From assembly GCA_012861695.1 (NCBI GenBank), contig JAAOOA010000099.1:385001-449000 (forward strand): 64,000 nucleotides of DNA, given 5' to 3'. The first letter of the stretch is position 1. Each line of letters begins with the position of its first letter. The notes beneath the pieces are model-generated. The model saw only the letters and a program-made list of their open reading frames with translations. It was not told the origin of the DNA and made no database searches. The position numbers and the translations under genes are program-made. This stretch comes from Trematomus loennbergii (taxonomy: Eukaryota > Chordata > Actinopteri > Perciformes > Nototheniidae). Shown piece after piece: positions 11,401 to 21,362 of the stretch.

Positions 11401-14400
11401 ATATGGATCCAGTATCGCCAACTATACCCTGTTTTAACGATTTACCCCCTATGGTTCGTGTTGTGGGACAGGATCCACTGCTAAACGTTGTCTTTTGCGT
11501 TTAATAATAGAATTGCTATCTCTTCTTGAGGGGAGCGTCCTCTCTTGGGCACCTGCTGTGAAGAACTACTGTTCACTTGGGTTGGTAAGAGACATTCATA
11601 TCTGATGTGAGACAGCTTTTGAAAGTATTGGCGTCCAAGCATGCTGTCTTTCTTGTGGACTAGGTCAATAACTTCGCTTGTGTCTGTACCAGAAGAGTCT
11701 TCACTCGTTTTAGGAATATATTCCTCTCCACTGTCCGCTGAGCTGGGGTCAAAGAGCTCATCTGAATCAAACTCAATCTGGCTGGTCATCTTAAGAAAAG
11801 AAATTATAAATTACTTCACCTATTAAACAATTGCTATTCAGACTTTAAATTACAATGTATTGAAACCACCAGTAACAAAATATAAGGATTAGTACATTGA
11901 TCATCTCTACATAAATGTTGCTTACCTGTATGCTTTTAGTCCTCCTCAGCCTTGGGAAAATATCTTTGTCTTCTTTGAGTTCAATGTCAGTACCTGGACT
12001 CCATGCCTGGAGTGTCCAAAATAAATGTATGTAGTTGGCATTTGTACCAATAAATCAATAGAAATATATAGAAATATATAGAAATATATATATATATGAA
12101 TGCAAGAAAAACTGAATGTATGACAATACCTGAGAGCTATCGTCATGGATGGCAATTCGGGACGGACTCTGAGATTCGTCTGAATCTGTGTAGTTTACAA
12201 GGGAAACCATCATCCCATCTTTTTTCTTTAAAAGATAGGACTCTGTTTCACCTAAATGCTAAAGAAAATAAAACATAGTAAAGAATATGCTAACATAACA
12301 CGCAAACATTGATGTATGGGTATGCCAATGAACTAGCATTAAGAAAACTGAAAATGTTTGATATTTCTTTTATAACATCTACCATTTCATTTAGCAACGT
12401 GACTTTAGATTTGTGTCAATATAGAGCAAAGCCATTACTTTAGCTTCTGGCTGAATCTATAACAGTGAATGAAATATAAAAAATAAATTGTTCAAATGTG
12501 AAGTGCTATTTCAAATTAATTAACTTATAATCATATGGAAAGAGTAACGGCTTACATTGTTAAAATAGGTATCATTTAAAAAAAAAAGAACATTTAAATG
12601 TCTTGATTTAAAACGTATGAAAAACATTTCAATGATTTATTAGGACTAAAACATGAATTAAAAATAAATATTAAATGATCTTTCTTTTAAATGTTTACTT
12701 TATCATCCAGTTACCATGGACCCCACAACAACAGCACCCCTGACATGTGTGTGTGAAACTACTCTGCTTTAGGCCCCCTGACTGGACCCCATTTAATCAC
12801 AAAAACCTGACTCTGTTCAGCAGCACAAATTCAGAGATACACTGATCTACAGAAAAGCCAATTGAACCATCAAATGCCAATACCAAATATCAATAAAGCA
12901 GGAAATGGTTCTATACTGAATTATTAGGGAAAGATCCATTGAAGACGTACCTGTGTGTCGGAGATTGAAGATCTCTGAGGAGCTGGCTCACTCGTACTGG
13001 GGATCTCAGCCTCAGAAGACTCGGTGGCAGTAGCTTGCTCTCCAACCTGAAGAATAATTCAACATTATTATTGATAATACGGTGCATTTACCTGATCCAA
13101 AAATTAGAAGGTAGAAACAACTGTTAGTCTAAATGCGAGGAAAGAGAATAACTCCTAATCTAATATTTACTAACACACCCATAAGCAAATAAATCGTTGT
13201 CAAATCTACTTGAAATTTTGCAAATATATTTTTCAAACCTGTTTTCTCCAAGGCCAATCAGTTCCTCCGTAATCGTATGTTATCTCTTCTCCAGGATTAA
13301 TGTCTCGAAGAGCAAAGAGACAGAGGTGTGGCTTGTTCTCTGCCACGACCTTCTTCATCTTGCAGTTTGGATGTTTGTGGTCATCATTGACTAATCTTCC
13401 TACGCTGGAATCTTCTTGTGCAGCATCAACACTTTATAAATAAAAATAAACCATGTTTTATGTTCATAAAATAACAACTTGCAACTCAATTTCAAATATG
13501 TAAAATTGTATTTAGGACTTACCACCATGTTCTTTCTTGCCAGTAGAAGTCAAACATAAAGACAGCACAGCTGACATGATATATCCTCCTCCTCCTTTGT
13601 GATTCTTCAGAATGTATTAATTCCCTCGGTACTCCACCACAAAGTCTCCTTTTTGGAAATGAGAAGTGGCAAAGACCCCTCGACCTGTCCCAATTACAGG
13701 TTATTATTAAAATGATTAAATGTACAGTGATTCATCTTCTTGCCATGGTTTTTTATTCAAATCCACCAAAACTAGATAGTATTATAGTAATAATAGTTAT
13801 TAGCTCTGGTTTGGTTTATACATTATCCTGGCACACTAGACCAGGCAAACAATTCAGATTTCCCATCAGGCGACTGTATTCTCCATGACACAGGCAGTCT
13901 GTGGTTTGTACTTGTTTAACTTGTGTCTAGTTTCTGAACAGATATGAGGAGCTGTGAGCTCTGAGTGCTAACAGCTAACGGCTGATGTTTTGGGGCATGT
14001 TGCGCTGTCGGGTGCTGACGAATCACGAAGTGTCATTTCTTGACTGGCAGCAAAAACAACCAATCACAGCAGTGCTTCTCTGGCTGGCTCTGTCCAATAG
14101 AGTGGCGAAGTCCCTCCCACTTACTTCCGGGGTATGGGACCTTATTTCGGAAAAATTATGCATTGAAGTCAATGGGGAGAGAAAACTTATCTTTCGATCC
14201 CGTTTGAATTGTGCCATGAATTACACATATGATGTTTGTCAATCTTAAAAAATCATTTCCATGTCAAAAAAGTCACAGTTTGTCTTAAAACTGTTGAAAT
14301 ATAAGACTTTGAAAAATACGAAACTAGAAAGACTACAAATCCCAGAGTCGCGTAAGTGATGTCACAATTGAGACACTACGATACACGTATAATACCGTAT

Positions 14401-17141
14401 ATATACGATCAGCGCCATATAGATATAATCTATCTATATGGCGCTGGCTAAGATAAGATAACTTTAACAAGATGCCTGTGTGCTTAGTACCAGGTTGTTA
14501 TCATACCAGCAATGGGTCTTGCTTGTGCTTTCGCTTCCCGTCTGATGAAAGAGGAGTGTGTAGATCAAGTAGCTACCTAGCTAGTAGCTAGCACGTTAGT
14601 TAGCATTACAGCCTTGTCATTTTTATTAACCTTAACATGAAGTAACATTAAGTAACCCAAAATGTTAAACAGTAAGAGTAGTAGTCATATTTCGTGAACC
14701 CTTTGAATAGTACTGTCACCGGTGTGATCATTCTATAATACACAATTTAAGCCCGGGGGAGAAATGCTAACGCTAACGCTAGCGATCTTCTCTACTTCAT
14801 GCTATCTGCACAAATGGTTGACATTAAACATTAAAACGACCGGGCAGTTCAGAGAGAATCAAAGGAAGGCAGGCAGGCAGCTTTGCATGACTTTCTTCAG
14901 GACGTGTTTCATTGTGGTGATAGTGTGAGGGTAGCCAATCGGTTTGTTGACAGTAGTGACGGCCATCTTGGTGACGTGTGTTGTTCTGTGAGACCAGAGA
15001 TGTCGTTCATTGAGCGTTTCACACAAACAAAAGTGTTACTTCACAGTTTTACGACACATTTTATTTTTTTTGACTTGCAAAATTATCTTTTAAATTGACA
15101 AACATCATATGTGTAATTCGTGGCACAATTCAAACGGGATCGAAAGATAATCTTTCTCTCTCCATTGACTTCAATGCATAACTTTTCTGAAATAAGGTCC
15201 CATGGGGCTCAACCGGAAGGGGAGGGACTTCGCCACTCTATCACAAACAAGAAGTGTTCTCCCTAAAGGAATACCCTTTCCGTATAAGTTGAAATGCTGT
15301 GGTGTTTCCTGAAATGTTGTTTGACTTGCACTTCAGGGCCACCGTAGACATCACCATATTTCACACGGTGAACATGCTAGCACACAGCTGCTTATCTACA
15401 CTCGGAAATACGGCGCGACATTAGCATTCATTTAGAGTCATGTATCTCTCAGTGCACTTTTTTTTACCAGGGACTTCATCAGCGTAATGTTGACTCCACA
15501 CAGCCTTTTTTTCTGCCTCACTCCAGGGCCTTCTTTGGTTTCCCTTCTGTACAGCAGAACCTTAATGAACAGTAAACAAAAAGACGATCACTCAATGAAA
15601 GTCAACAAAAGTAAACTGCTAGCAGTCATCAACAGGGCTGACTCGTGGGTTAAAAAAATGCAGTTAGTGAGTAAAAGTAAGTAAGTAAGTAAATGAGTAG
15701 GTTCAAGGAAGTTAGAAAGTATATGCAATGTAAGATTGTGCAATGTGATGTTATGCAAGAAAGCAAATAAGTATAAAGTAGTAAAGCCTATATTTTAGTA
15801 ATTAGTAAAGGTGTAGTAACACTAAAAAGTGGTACTTATTTAAATGCCAACAGCAAATACCCTAATATGATATATATTATAGACCTTATTGTATTGTGTG
15901 AAAGCCTCCAAATGTTTGTAGGATAAATCGCGAACAATTGTGGATGCCTTCCAGCTGGACACCTGATCTCCAGGGCGGGGTAGTGATGTATGAAAACGGC
16001 CCAGTCACAGGGCTTTCACCTGGGGCTGACTGGAGATGATTTTCCTCGGTCCAGAGCATGGAGTGAGCCCTACTTGCCCGCTCCAAGTGCAATCTTTTTG
16101 CGGAGAGTATGGATGTCTCCCTGCAGGAAAGGAGTGGTGAAGTGATGTAACTAATGTATTTAGCCCAGTAACAGGGCTTTCATCAGGGGCTGCCTTAAGA
16201 GACAGGTGTACCGCCCATTCAAACTCCCCACTGCCACACTGTCCCCGGAGCGGGTCTCTCCAGTCAGCCCCAGGTGACTGGGCCGTATTCATACATCACT
16301 ACCCCGCCCTGGAGATCAGGTGTCCAGCTGGAAGGCATCCACAATTGTTCGCGACTTATCCTACAAACATTCGGAGGCTTTCACACAATACAATAAAGTC
16401 TATATTGTATATTTTATTAGGGTATTTAGGGTACAGCAATGTGTTGTATGTATGTGTGTGTGTGTAAGTGTATTTCCGCGACACACATATCACACAATTA
16501 AATATCAAACTTTAATTCTGCCCGTGACTCGTTATTTAATTGTGGTTATAAAAATGTGGTTATACATTTTTTTTCTATAAAGATTTATTGTCACAGCTAC
16601 TAAAAGTGTGTTATAATTTTAAGTGTACATTCATTTGATACATACCAGTTGATCGTTTTGCTTTCTTCTTCTTTCCATTATCTGTGAAAACAACAAATTA
16701 CCTTTGAGAAAATCCTCAATGAATTAAAATGGTACACAGCCGTCTAAATGCACACCATTAAATACTGAAACTCATAATTATTAAAGGCATTTAAGTGCAA
16801 TAAAGTCACAAATTGATAGCCTACTTTAAGCTTCAAATAAATATCAGTGGCCATTATTAACAATCCAGCTAGACCCTCTTGCACGATACAGGTGACGATT
16901 AATAGTGCCTTTACGGTAATAGCCTAGTACAAGGGTACAATAATGCATGTTTTTCTGATATCTTTGAGTAATATTTAACATAAGTCCTTAATAAGGCTGA
17001 CACTGTTGGACTCGGTACTAGTTTGACTGCTACCAGAAATAAAATGAAGTACTTCTCTTACTCTTTTAACTCTATTTCTCCCTCTCTCGTCTGTATCAGC
17101 AGGTTCTGGATGAAGCCTCTTGTGCTCGGGTCGTGAGAGCT
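8303..17141 (-). CDS. SET-domain / tyrosine-recombinase fusion gene (multi-exon)
   Basis: Ten exons were assembled by eye on the minus strand: 17141-17062 (tentative), 16681-16646, 13684-13523, 13431-13239, 13050-12952, 12258-12130, 12006-11926, 11789-9613, 9434-9381, 9134-9000, with a last exon 8421-8303. Each junction has AG/GT sites, and the phases agree from 16681 to the stop, allowing for indels. Domain order: basic N-terminus, complete SET domain resembling KMT5A, acidic Ser-rich linkers, C2H2-like and C2HC-like fingers, a tyrosine-recombinase-like domain, and a charged C-terminus. I recall similar SET or recombinase-like proteins in teleosts but cannot name the family with certainty. 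It may be a Crypton-like mobile element or a domesticated gene. About nine one-base frameshifts interrupt it as printed, so it is either a recent pseudogene or miscalled in the assembly. Confidence 0.75.
9000..9134 (-). CDS. C-terminal exon b
   Basis: 135 bp between a GATTTTCAG acceptor and a GTCAAC donor. Reads EGQVTSTQMENKTTM, then a Pro/Gln-rich stretch ending QTQRRQK. The phase fits the exons on both sides. Confidence 0.6.
9381..9434 (-). CDS. C-terminal exon a
   Basis: 54 bp between an ACTCACAG acceptor and a GTAAATA donor. Reads ENVRMDSDNETVCESDSQ, an acidic stretch whose phase agrees with both neighbours. Confidence 0.6.
9613..11789 (-). CDS. Zinc-finger plus tyrosine-recombinase exon
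   Basis: A 2.2-kb exon. From 11789 it encodes an acidic segment, then YCLYCMIGVGKIARHLERAH (C2H2-like), a second finger FLHCVYCQ…WRHMKIC (C2HC-like), a helical region, and a recombinase-like core. That core contains FNRRRAGEVSKM (box I Arg), a RKVPVLLTPAM strand pair, LTSTKLRKQ (the HxxR box, with Thr for the first His), and LADFLGHDIRVYRQFYRLPE, where the nucleophile-like Tyr lies nine residues after the GH histidine, as in phage-integrase folds. The frame shifts near 11505, 11295, 10850, 10665, 10368, 10120-10096, 9965, 9916 and 9817, mostly at short homopolymers, yet the family sequence continues after each. The donor GTAAAT follows SIDPEG. Confidence 0.75.
11926..12006 (-). CDS. Linker exon 3
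   Basis: Flanked by an ACTCCAG acceptor and a GTAAGC donor. It encodes 27 residues (AWSPGTDIELKEDKDIF then a basic end), phase 0 on both sides, joining directly to the exon that begins MTSQIEFDSDE. Confidence 0.6.
12056..12098 (+). repeat. GAAATATATA microsatellite
   Basis: Three GAAATATATA units followed by a (TA)n run, lying in the intron between linker exons 2 and 3. Confidence 0.7.
12130..12258 (-). CDS. Linker exon 2
   Basis: Flanked by TTCTTTAG and GTATTG. It encodes 43 residues starting HLGETESYLLKKKDGMM and ending in an Asp/Ser-rich stretch, phase 0 on both sides. No known domain. Confidence 0.6.
12952..13050 (-). CDS. Linker exon 1 (acidic, Ser/Thr-rich)
   Basis: Flanked by TTCTTCAG and GTACGT. 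It encodes 33 residues beginning VGEQATATESSEAEIP in phase 0 on both sides. No domain is recognised; it looks like a flexible spacer between the SET domain and the DNA-binding half. Confidence 0.6.
13239..13431 (-). CDS. SET domain, C-terminal half
   Basis: Open throughout. Reads VDAAQEDSSVGRLVNDDHK, then HPNCKMKKV and a run ending GEEITYDYGG. These match the two signature blocks of SET domains: the N-H/D-x-PNC pseudoknot strand that binds S-adenosylmethionine, and the GEE-x-YDYG block with the catalytic tyrosine. The donor GTTTGA follows WPWRKQ in phase 0. The family is recognised from motifs only; whether the enzyme is active is unknown. Confidence 0.8.
13523..13684 (-). CDS. SET domain, N-terminal half
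   Basis: Reads GRGVFATSHFQKGDFVVEY, the SET-N glycine-rich turn and core strand, then a basic stretch and CAVFMFDFYWQERTW. It ends in phase 2, and the following exon completes the Cys codon before VDA. The frame is lost once at the CCC run at 13623-13625: one extra G on the coding strand would restore RGEL in place of RGN-stop. SET domains transfer methyl from S-adenosylmethionine to lysine. The closest family I recognise is KMT5A/SET8, the histone H4 lysine-20 monomethylase. Confidence 0.75.
13866..13990 (+). repeat. Fragment of the family duplicated at 18 kb and 60 kb
   Basis: About 120 bp nearly identical to 18195-18305 and 60635-60735, and more distantly to 58062-58205. It includes the phrase CAGGCAGTCTGTGGTTTGTA and the GCTAACAGCTAACGGCT motif. 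It sits in the large intron of the SET-recombinase gene and shows that this segment is a dispersed repeat. Confidence 0.7.
14410..14446. repeat. Perfect 16-bp hairpin
   Basis: CAGCGCCATATAGATA, a five-base loop, and its exact reverse complement. It lies 25 bp upstream of the THAP start codon and could be a subterminal transposase site, a cruciform or an RNA hairpin. Confidence 0.75.
14472..14591 (+). pseudogene. THAP domain N-terminal exon fragment
   Basis: Reads MPVCLVPGCYHTSNG then SCLCFRFPSDERGVC before a stop after 39 codons. It has the first half of a THAP zinc finger: the C-x4-C pair near the N-terminus and the FRFP block. The remaining C2CH residues and the AVPTIF-like end are absent. 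A GTGTAG following the conserved part could be an exon edge. It cannot fold as a full THAP on its own. Confidence 0.6.
15242..15854. other. Intron stretch, nothing recognised
   Basis: AT-rich sequence with a small AAGT/AAGTAAGT run near 15674-15692. No coding or structured feature seen. Confidence 0.4.
15855..16437. mobile_element. MITE-like element with ~180-bp terminal inverted repeats
   Basis: 15855-16032 and 16256-16437 are inverted copies, with matching blocks such as CCAGGGCGGGGTAGTGATGTA and the complement on the other side, and outer ends AAATACCCTAATA / TATTAGGGTATTT. The 220-bp interior has no coding potential. It lies in the large intron of the SET-recombinase gene. No clear target duplication was found. 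Confidence 0.7.
16646..16681 (-). CDS. Mini-exon (36 bp) leading into the SET domain
   Basis: Bounded by TTTTCACAG and GTATGT. It reads NGKKKKAKRST and ends on the first base of a Gly codon. The next exon (13684) supplies the other two bases, giving ST-GRGVFA, the start of the SET domain. This phase match across a 3-kb intron is good evidence for the exon. The lysine-rich stretch could act as a nuclear-localisation signal. Confidence 0.65.
17062..17141 (-). CDS. Tentative upstream exon of the SET-recombinase gene
   Basis: A CTCTTAACAG acceptor and a GTAAGA donor bracket 80 bp that is open in two frames, one reading HDPSTRGFIQNLL. The phase does not join cleanly to the next exon, so either an indel is present or the donor is wrong. 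No start codon is assigned. Confidence 0.4.
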
Positions 17142-18061
17142 CTGTTAAGAGAGAAACGAACATCAGACATTAAGAGTTACTTTAACATTAGAATGATCTT
17201 TCATGCCATTTGCAATCAATCATGAAAGCAATCAGTATTTATTTCCTGCTCCGCTCACCGGTCCCTCACAGCGGGTGGAGCTGCAGGATTTCTGCTTCAC
17301 ACACGTACCGCTATTTTATTGTCATTTTCGGACACCTTAAAATACTGCCAGACTGGTGGTGAAGTTATTTTGGCGAGCTTGTTTTGCTGCGCACAGAGAA
17401 AAGTGTCATGTATTTTACGTCATGCGATCGGAGGGGGCTGCGGGCTGTGACTCCTGATCGGAGCAGAGACACATGCTCACTAAACCGAAAAACTATATCC
17501 GGTCACAGAGATCTGCTATTTTAAAGTAAAGTCAACACATATCGACCCGAACAAACTAAATTAGTTTGAACATAGCCTATAGTTTTTTGTATATGACAAA
17601 TTTGCGAGGGTGATGACGTCAGAGCATCATCCATTTTAACAAACAAAATATATTATAAAAGGCATAATATATTTTATAAATGTAAGTGTATGTAGTTTGA
17701 GATGGTAGAGATTACATATGTATTAGTTAGATAAAAATATACAAATGTATCAGGCAACATTTTAGATGTTACAGTCTTGCCTTAATTATTTTAGATGTCA
17801 GGTTAAAAACGCATGCATTTTTGCATTCATATTTTATATATTTGACATGCAACACCATACATTAAAATAAATGTGAGACTTACGCTTTGTGTTCTGCTCT
17901 CTTACATGCTAACGTTAGCTTAATTTAGAGTTTAGCCTAGCCTCAGCAGTTCCACTCATGCCGGAGAATGCTAAAACATTAAACAACCTAACATAGTTAA
18001 ATATATAAAATATCATTTACCTGGAGCAGTTGTGTGTGTTTTTCCTGCTGTAATTCGTTAC
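17142..18061. other. Upstream of the SET-recombinase gene
   Basis: No firm gene. On the minus strand there are donor-like sites at about 17880 (AAAGC|GTAAGT) and 18018 (CTCCAG|GTAAAT) that could belong to 5' non-coding exons. A GC-rich patch at about 17425-17480 could be promoter-proximal. None of this can be confirmed from sequence alone. Confidence 0.3.
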
Positions 18062-19607
18062 GCAGACAGACGGCAGGAGAAAAAACCTTTTAAAATGGGT
18101 GTTGTCTAAATGGAGATCGGCTAAGCTAACACAATATATGCTCCGACCGTCCACACTCACAACAACGGCCTATACAGACATAAATAAACCAGCGACTGTA
18201 TTCACCATGACACAGGCAGTCTGTGGTTTGTACTTGTTTAACTTTTGTCTAGTTTCTGAACAGATATGAGGAGCTGTGAGCTCTGAGTGCTAACAGCTAA
18301 CGGCTGTGTTGTTTTTCTGGGTGCTCATTGAAGATGACGTCACGGCTCCGCCTACACTGTGTTACTATAGATACTACCCCAGTTCCTAAACTGCAATGGA
18401 AGCGCAGCATTAAAGTGAGCCGGGCCTAACAAGGCCTAACAAAACCGTACTAAGTCGAGCGAGGCCTGCGGTGGAAATGCGCCATATCTCTCTCTCTCTC
18501 TCGCGCTGACACAGACACGCTGCTGCGCCGTGCACACAGATCTGCCGGTAATGAATATTACATTTTGTGAGGAAACCTTTCCACCAATAATTCCAAAATG
18601 TATTCACTTCAGGTTTACGAAAGTAACTGTAATCAGATTACTCGTTTTTCAAATATAACGCGAGCTGAATACAGTTACTTGATTTTTGTATTCTGATTAC
18701 GTAACGCCGTTACATGTATTCCGTTACAACCCAACCCTGAATATATACACACTCTGTATATATGTTTTGGTTATAATACATTGTATTACAACACAGTGCA
18801 CAGTTTTTTGCCATAAGACTGCTTAAACTCCTGAGCTCTATGACGTTTATTTGATATATATATACGTTACCTCTTCTTCTGTTGCATTATATTGCACACT
18901 GGACTTACTTACTGCATCACTTTATTTTATAATTACGTCTATTTTCTTCTTTTTTAAAATCATATATATATATATATGTATGTTGCATTGTTGGAGGAGT
19001 CGGGGACATAAAAATGTAATTGCCATTTCTACATTGTAGTTAGTAGTTAATGTGCACATGACCATAATATATATGTCTATATATATATATAGATATATGT
19101 AGCGTCACGCAGCTTTCCCTGAGAGATTTCTACGGGAGAAGCTCAGCTAAAATATTACATGTACAGCACTTTGGCCCGACCAAAAATCGCTTTTAAATGT
19201 GCTTTATAAATAAACCTTGATTTGATTTGATTAAACGCTGCGGTGATTAAATGCAATGTTATGCTCCTAACCACTTCAAGCTTTATTTCTGAAACAGTAT
19301 GGAGCTCAAACCTTTCTCTTTACCACAAGGGCATTACGTTACACATATTCTCTCAGTAGCCTACAGCGTTAGCTCCATGGTTAGCTCTGAGTGTTAGCAT
19401 GCTTGCTAATGTAAACACACAGCGTATTACTCCCAAAACACGCTGCGCATTGTTTCTGATACAGCACATAGCTTGACATGTTCTTTCTTAAGTGTTTACC
19501 GCTAGAACAGTGCCATTATATGTATTATATATAACAACTTTACTCTAAGCCTCCAGCAGACATCCTGCTGAATACACAGACACACAGCGCTGTGACTGTA
19601 TACAGAG

Positions 19608-19872
19608 ACGATAGGTTGGGTCGTGTCACGTGTGCCGGAGAATATAGGTTGGGACGTGTCACGTGTGCCGGAGATGATAGGTTGGGACGTGTCACGTGTG
19701 CCGGAGAATATAGGTTGGGACGTGTCACGTGTGCCGGAGATGATAGGTTGGGTCGTGTCACGTGTGCCGGAGAATATAGGTTGGGACGTGTCACGTGTGC
19801 TGGAGAATATAGGTTGGGACGTGTCACGTGTGCCGGAGATGATAGGTTGGGACGTGTCACGTCGGCCGGATG
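19608..19872 (+). repeat. 33-bp E-box minisatellite, 8 units
   Basis: Tandem units of about 33 bp containing GTTGGGACGTGTCACGTGTG. All but the last unit carry the palindrome CACGTG. Copy B at 62040 has six units. All frames are open because the period is a multiple of three, so the overlapping ORFs are not genes. Confidence 0.85.
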
Positions 19873-21000
19873 TCCCAATGATGTTATAGGAGCGAAAATT
19901 CTGGATCTGCTTGTTAGCACCCTCCTTTTTTAGAGAGAGTGTGGGTACGAGGAAAAGAGAGAGGGTTTTGTTTACTGACACTTTGTGAGTTCCCGACACA
20001 CCGGGGACACATATTTATGTATAACAGACATCACAAAGTGCATTTTGCATGATATTGTAGGTCCCCTTTCAATTAATCATCATACTAAAGGGATACTAAA
20101 GTAATGATAATGATAACTTTAGATAATGTCTAAAGAATACTCTGTTAGTAAAAGTCCTGCATTCAAAATGTTCCTCAAGTAAAAGTAGAAAAGTATTCTC
20201 ATCAAAATATAGTTAAAGCAGCAACAGTAAAAGTAGTCATTGTGCAGATTGGTCCATTTCAGAAAATATATGATATGTTTTATAATTATTGATCATTAAA
20301 GTGTTGTCAAAGGCTGGTATATATATTATATTTGCTTGTGACTGCTCACCTCACTGGTCCCCTGTGTACAACAAAAGGCTGTGGTACAATCTGATCAGAG
20401 CCCTCCTTACTGCAGTCTGTCATTATATGTGTTTATAATGTTTTAACACACCAAAGAAGAGGACTATTAGGTGTGAATGCAACCTTAGTTTCCTGAAAGA
20501 GTGAATACTTAGGACATAACACAGTATGGCTTATAATACTGTTTAATACACAAGGGAGGTATCAAGACTAGAAAGCAAAGACAGAATATGGTATGTAAAT
20601 GCATAAAACAATGGGAATGGCTGTGAGGGATGCAGGAGGAGCAGGGCCATGCAGGGACAGCAGGACCAGGGACAGCATTGGGAGGCCTAAAGATGGGAGC
20701 CACATCCATACAGCAAGAAAGAAACACCAACCACTCACACAGACAGAGGAGAAAGGGTTAGTAACAAAACAACATGGATAAGAGAAGAAGGTGAGGATTT
20801 AAGGAACTGAGAGAGACATCTTATTGTTTTCAACTTGATAAATAGTTACATTACAAGGCTCGATGTAGACAATGCTCCTTTTCATAAGTTTATCGCGATC
20901 TGTCCAAACATTCGGCCAAAAGGCTTCATATTTTCCACTGCCAAAACTCATAGCTCTGTTGCCACAATTACGAGTAACGTCAGGTGTGCAGTGGTGGGAA

Positions 21001-21362
21001 AAGTACTCAGATGTTGTACTTTAGTAAAAGTAGAAGTACTCAGATGTTGTTCTTTAGTAAAGTAGAAGTACTCAGATCTTGTTCTTTAGTAAAAGTAGAA
21101 GGACTCAGATCTTGTACTTGAGTAAAAGTAGAAGGACTCAGATGTTGTACTTGAGTAAAAGTAGAAGGACTCAGATCTTGTACTTTAGTAAAAGTAGAAG
21201 GACTCAGATGTTGTACTTGAGTAAAAGTAGAAGTACTCAGATCTTGTACTTGAGTAAAAGTAGAAGTACTCAGATCTTGTCCTTGAGTAAAAGTAGAAGT
21301 ACTCAGGTCTTGTTCGTAGAAGTACTCAGATCTTGTACTTGAGTAAAAGTAGAAGTACCAGA
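21001..21362 (+). repeat. 33-bp AGTACTCAG VNTR, locus 1
   Basis: About ten imperfect units built on AGTACTCAGATCTTGTACTT plus GAGTAAAAGTAGA. The same unit recurs at 58505-59180 and 63370-63540. The unit appears to derive from the dispersed repeat whose sequence surrounds it. Confidence 0.85.

Larger units (their letters stand above)
14096..15241. mobile_element. Inverted-repeat element containing a THAP exon
   Basis: 155-bp arms (14096-14255 and 15087-15241) are inverted copies of each other, both starting TAGAGTGGCGAAGTCCCTCC at the outer edge. The element is about 1.15 kb. The outermost TA may be a TA target duplication. Between the arms lies a THAP-like N-terminus (14472) and a perfect hairpin (14410). 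THAP domains are the DNA-binding domains of P-element-type and some other transposases, so this is probably a non-autonomous derivative. It lies inside the intron of the SET-recombinase gene. Confidence 0.7.

Noticed and set aside
16975..17163. A 62-codon gene on the minus strand
   Set aside because: It reads through a likely GTAAGA donor at 17061; only 17062-17141 is a plausible exon.
19502..19999. 165-codon repeat protein (TRDTSQPI units)
   Set aside because: Produced by the 33-bp minisatellite; the second copy of the locus has different unit numbers and the flanks show no coding signal.
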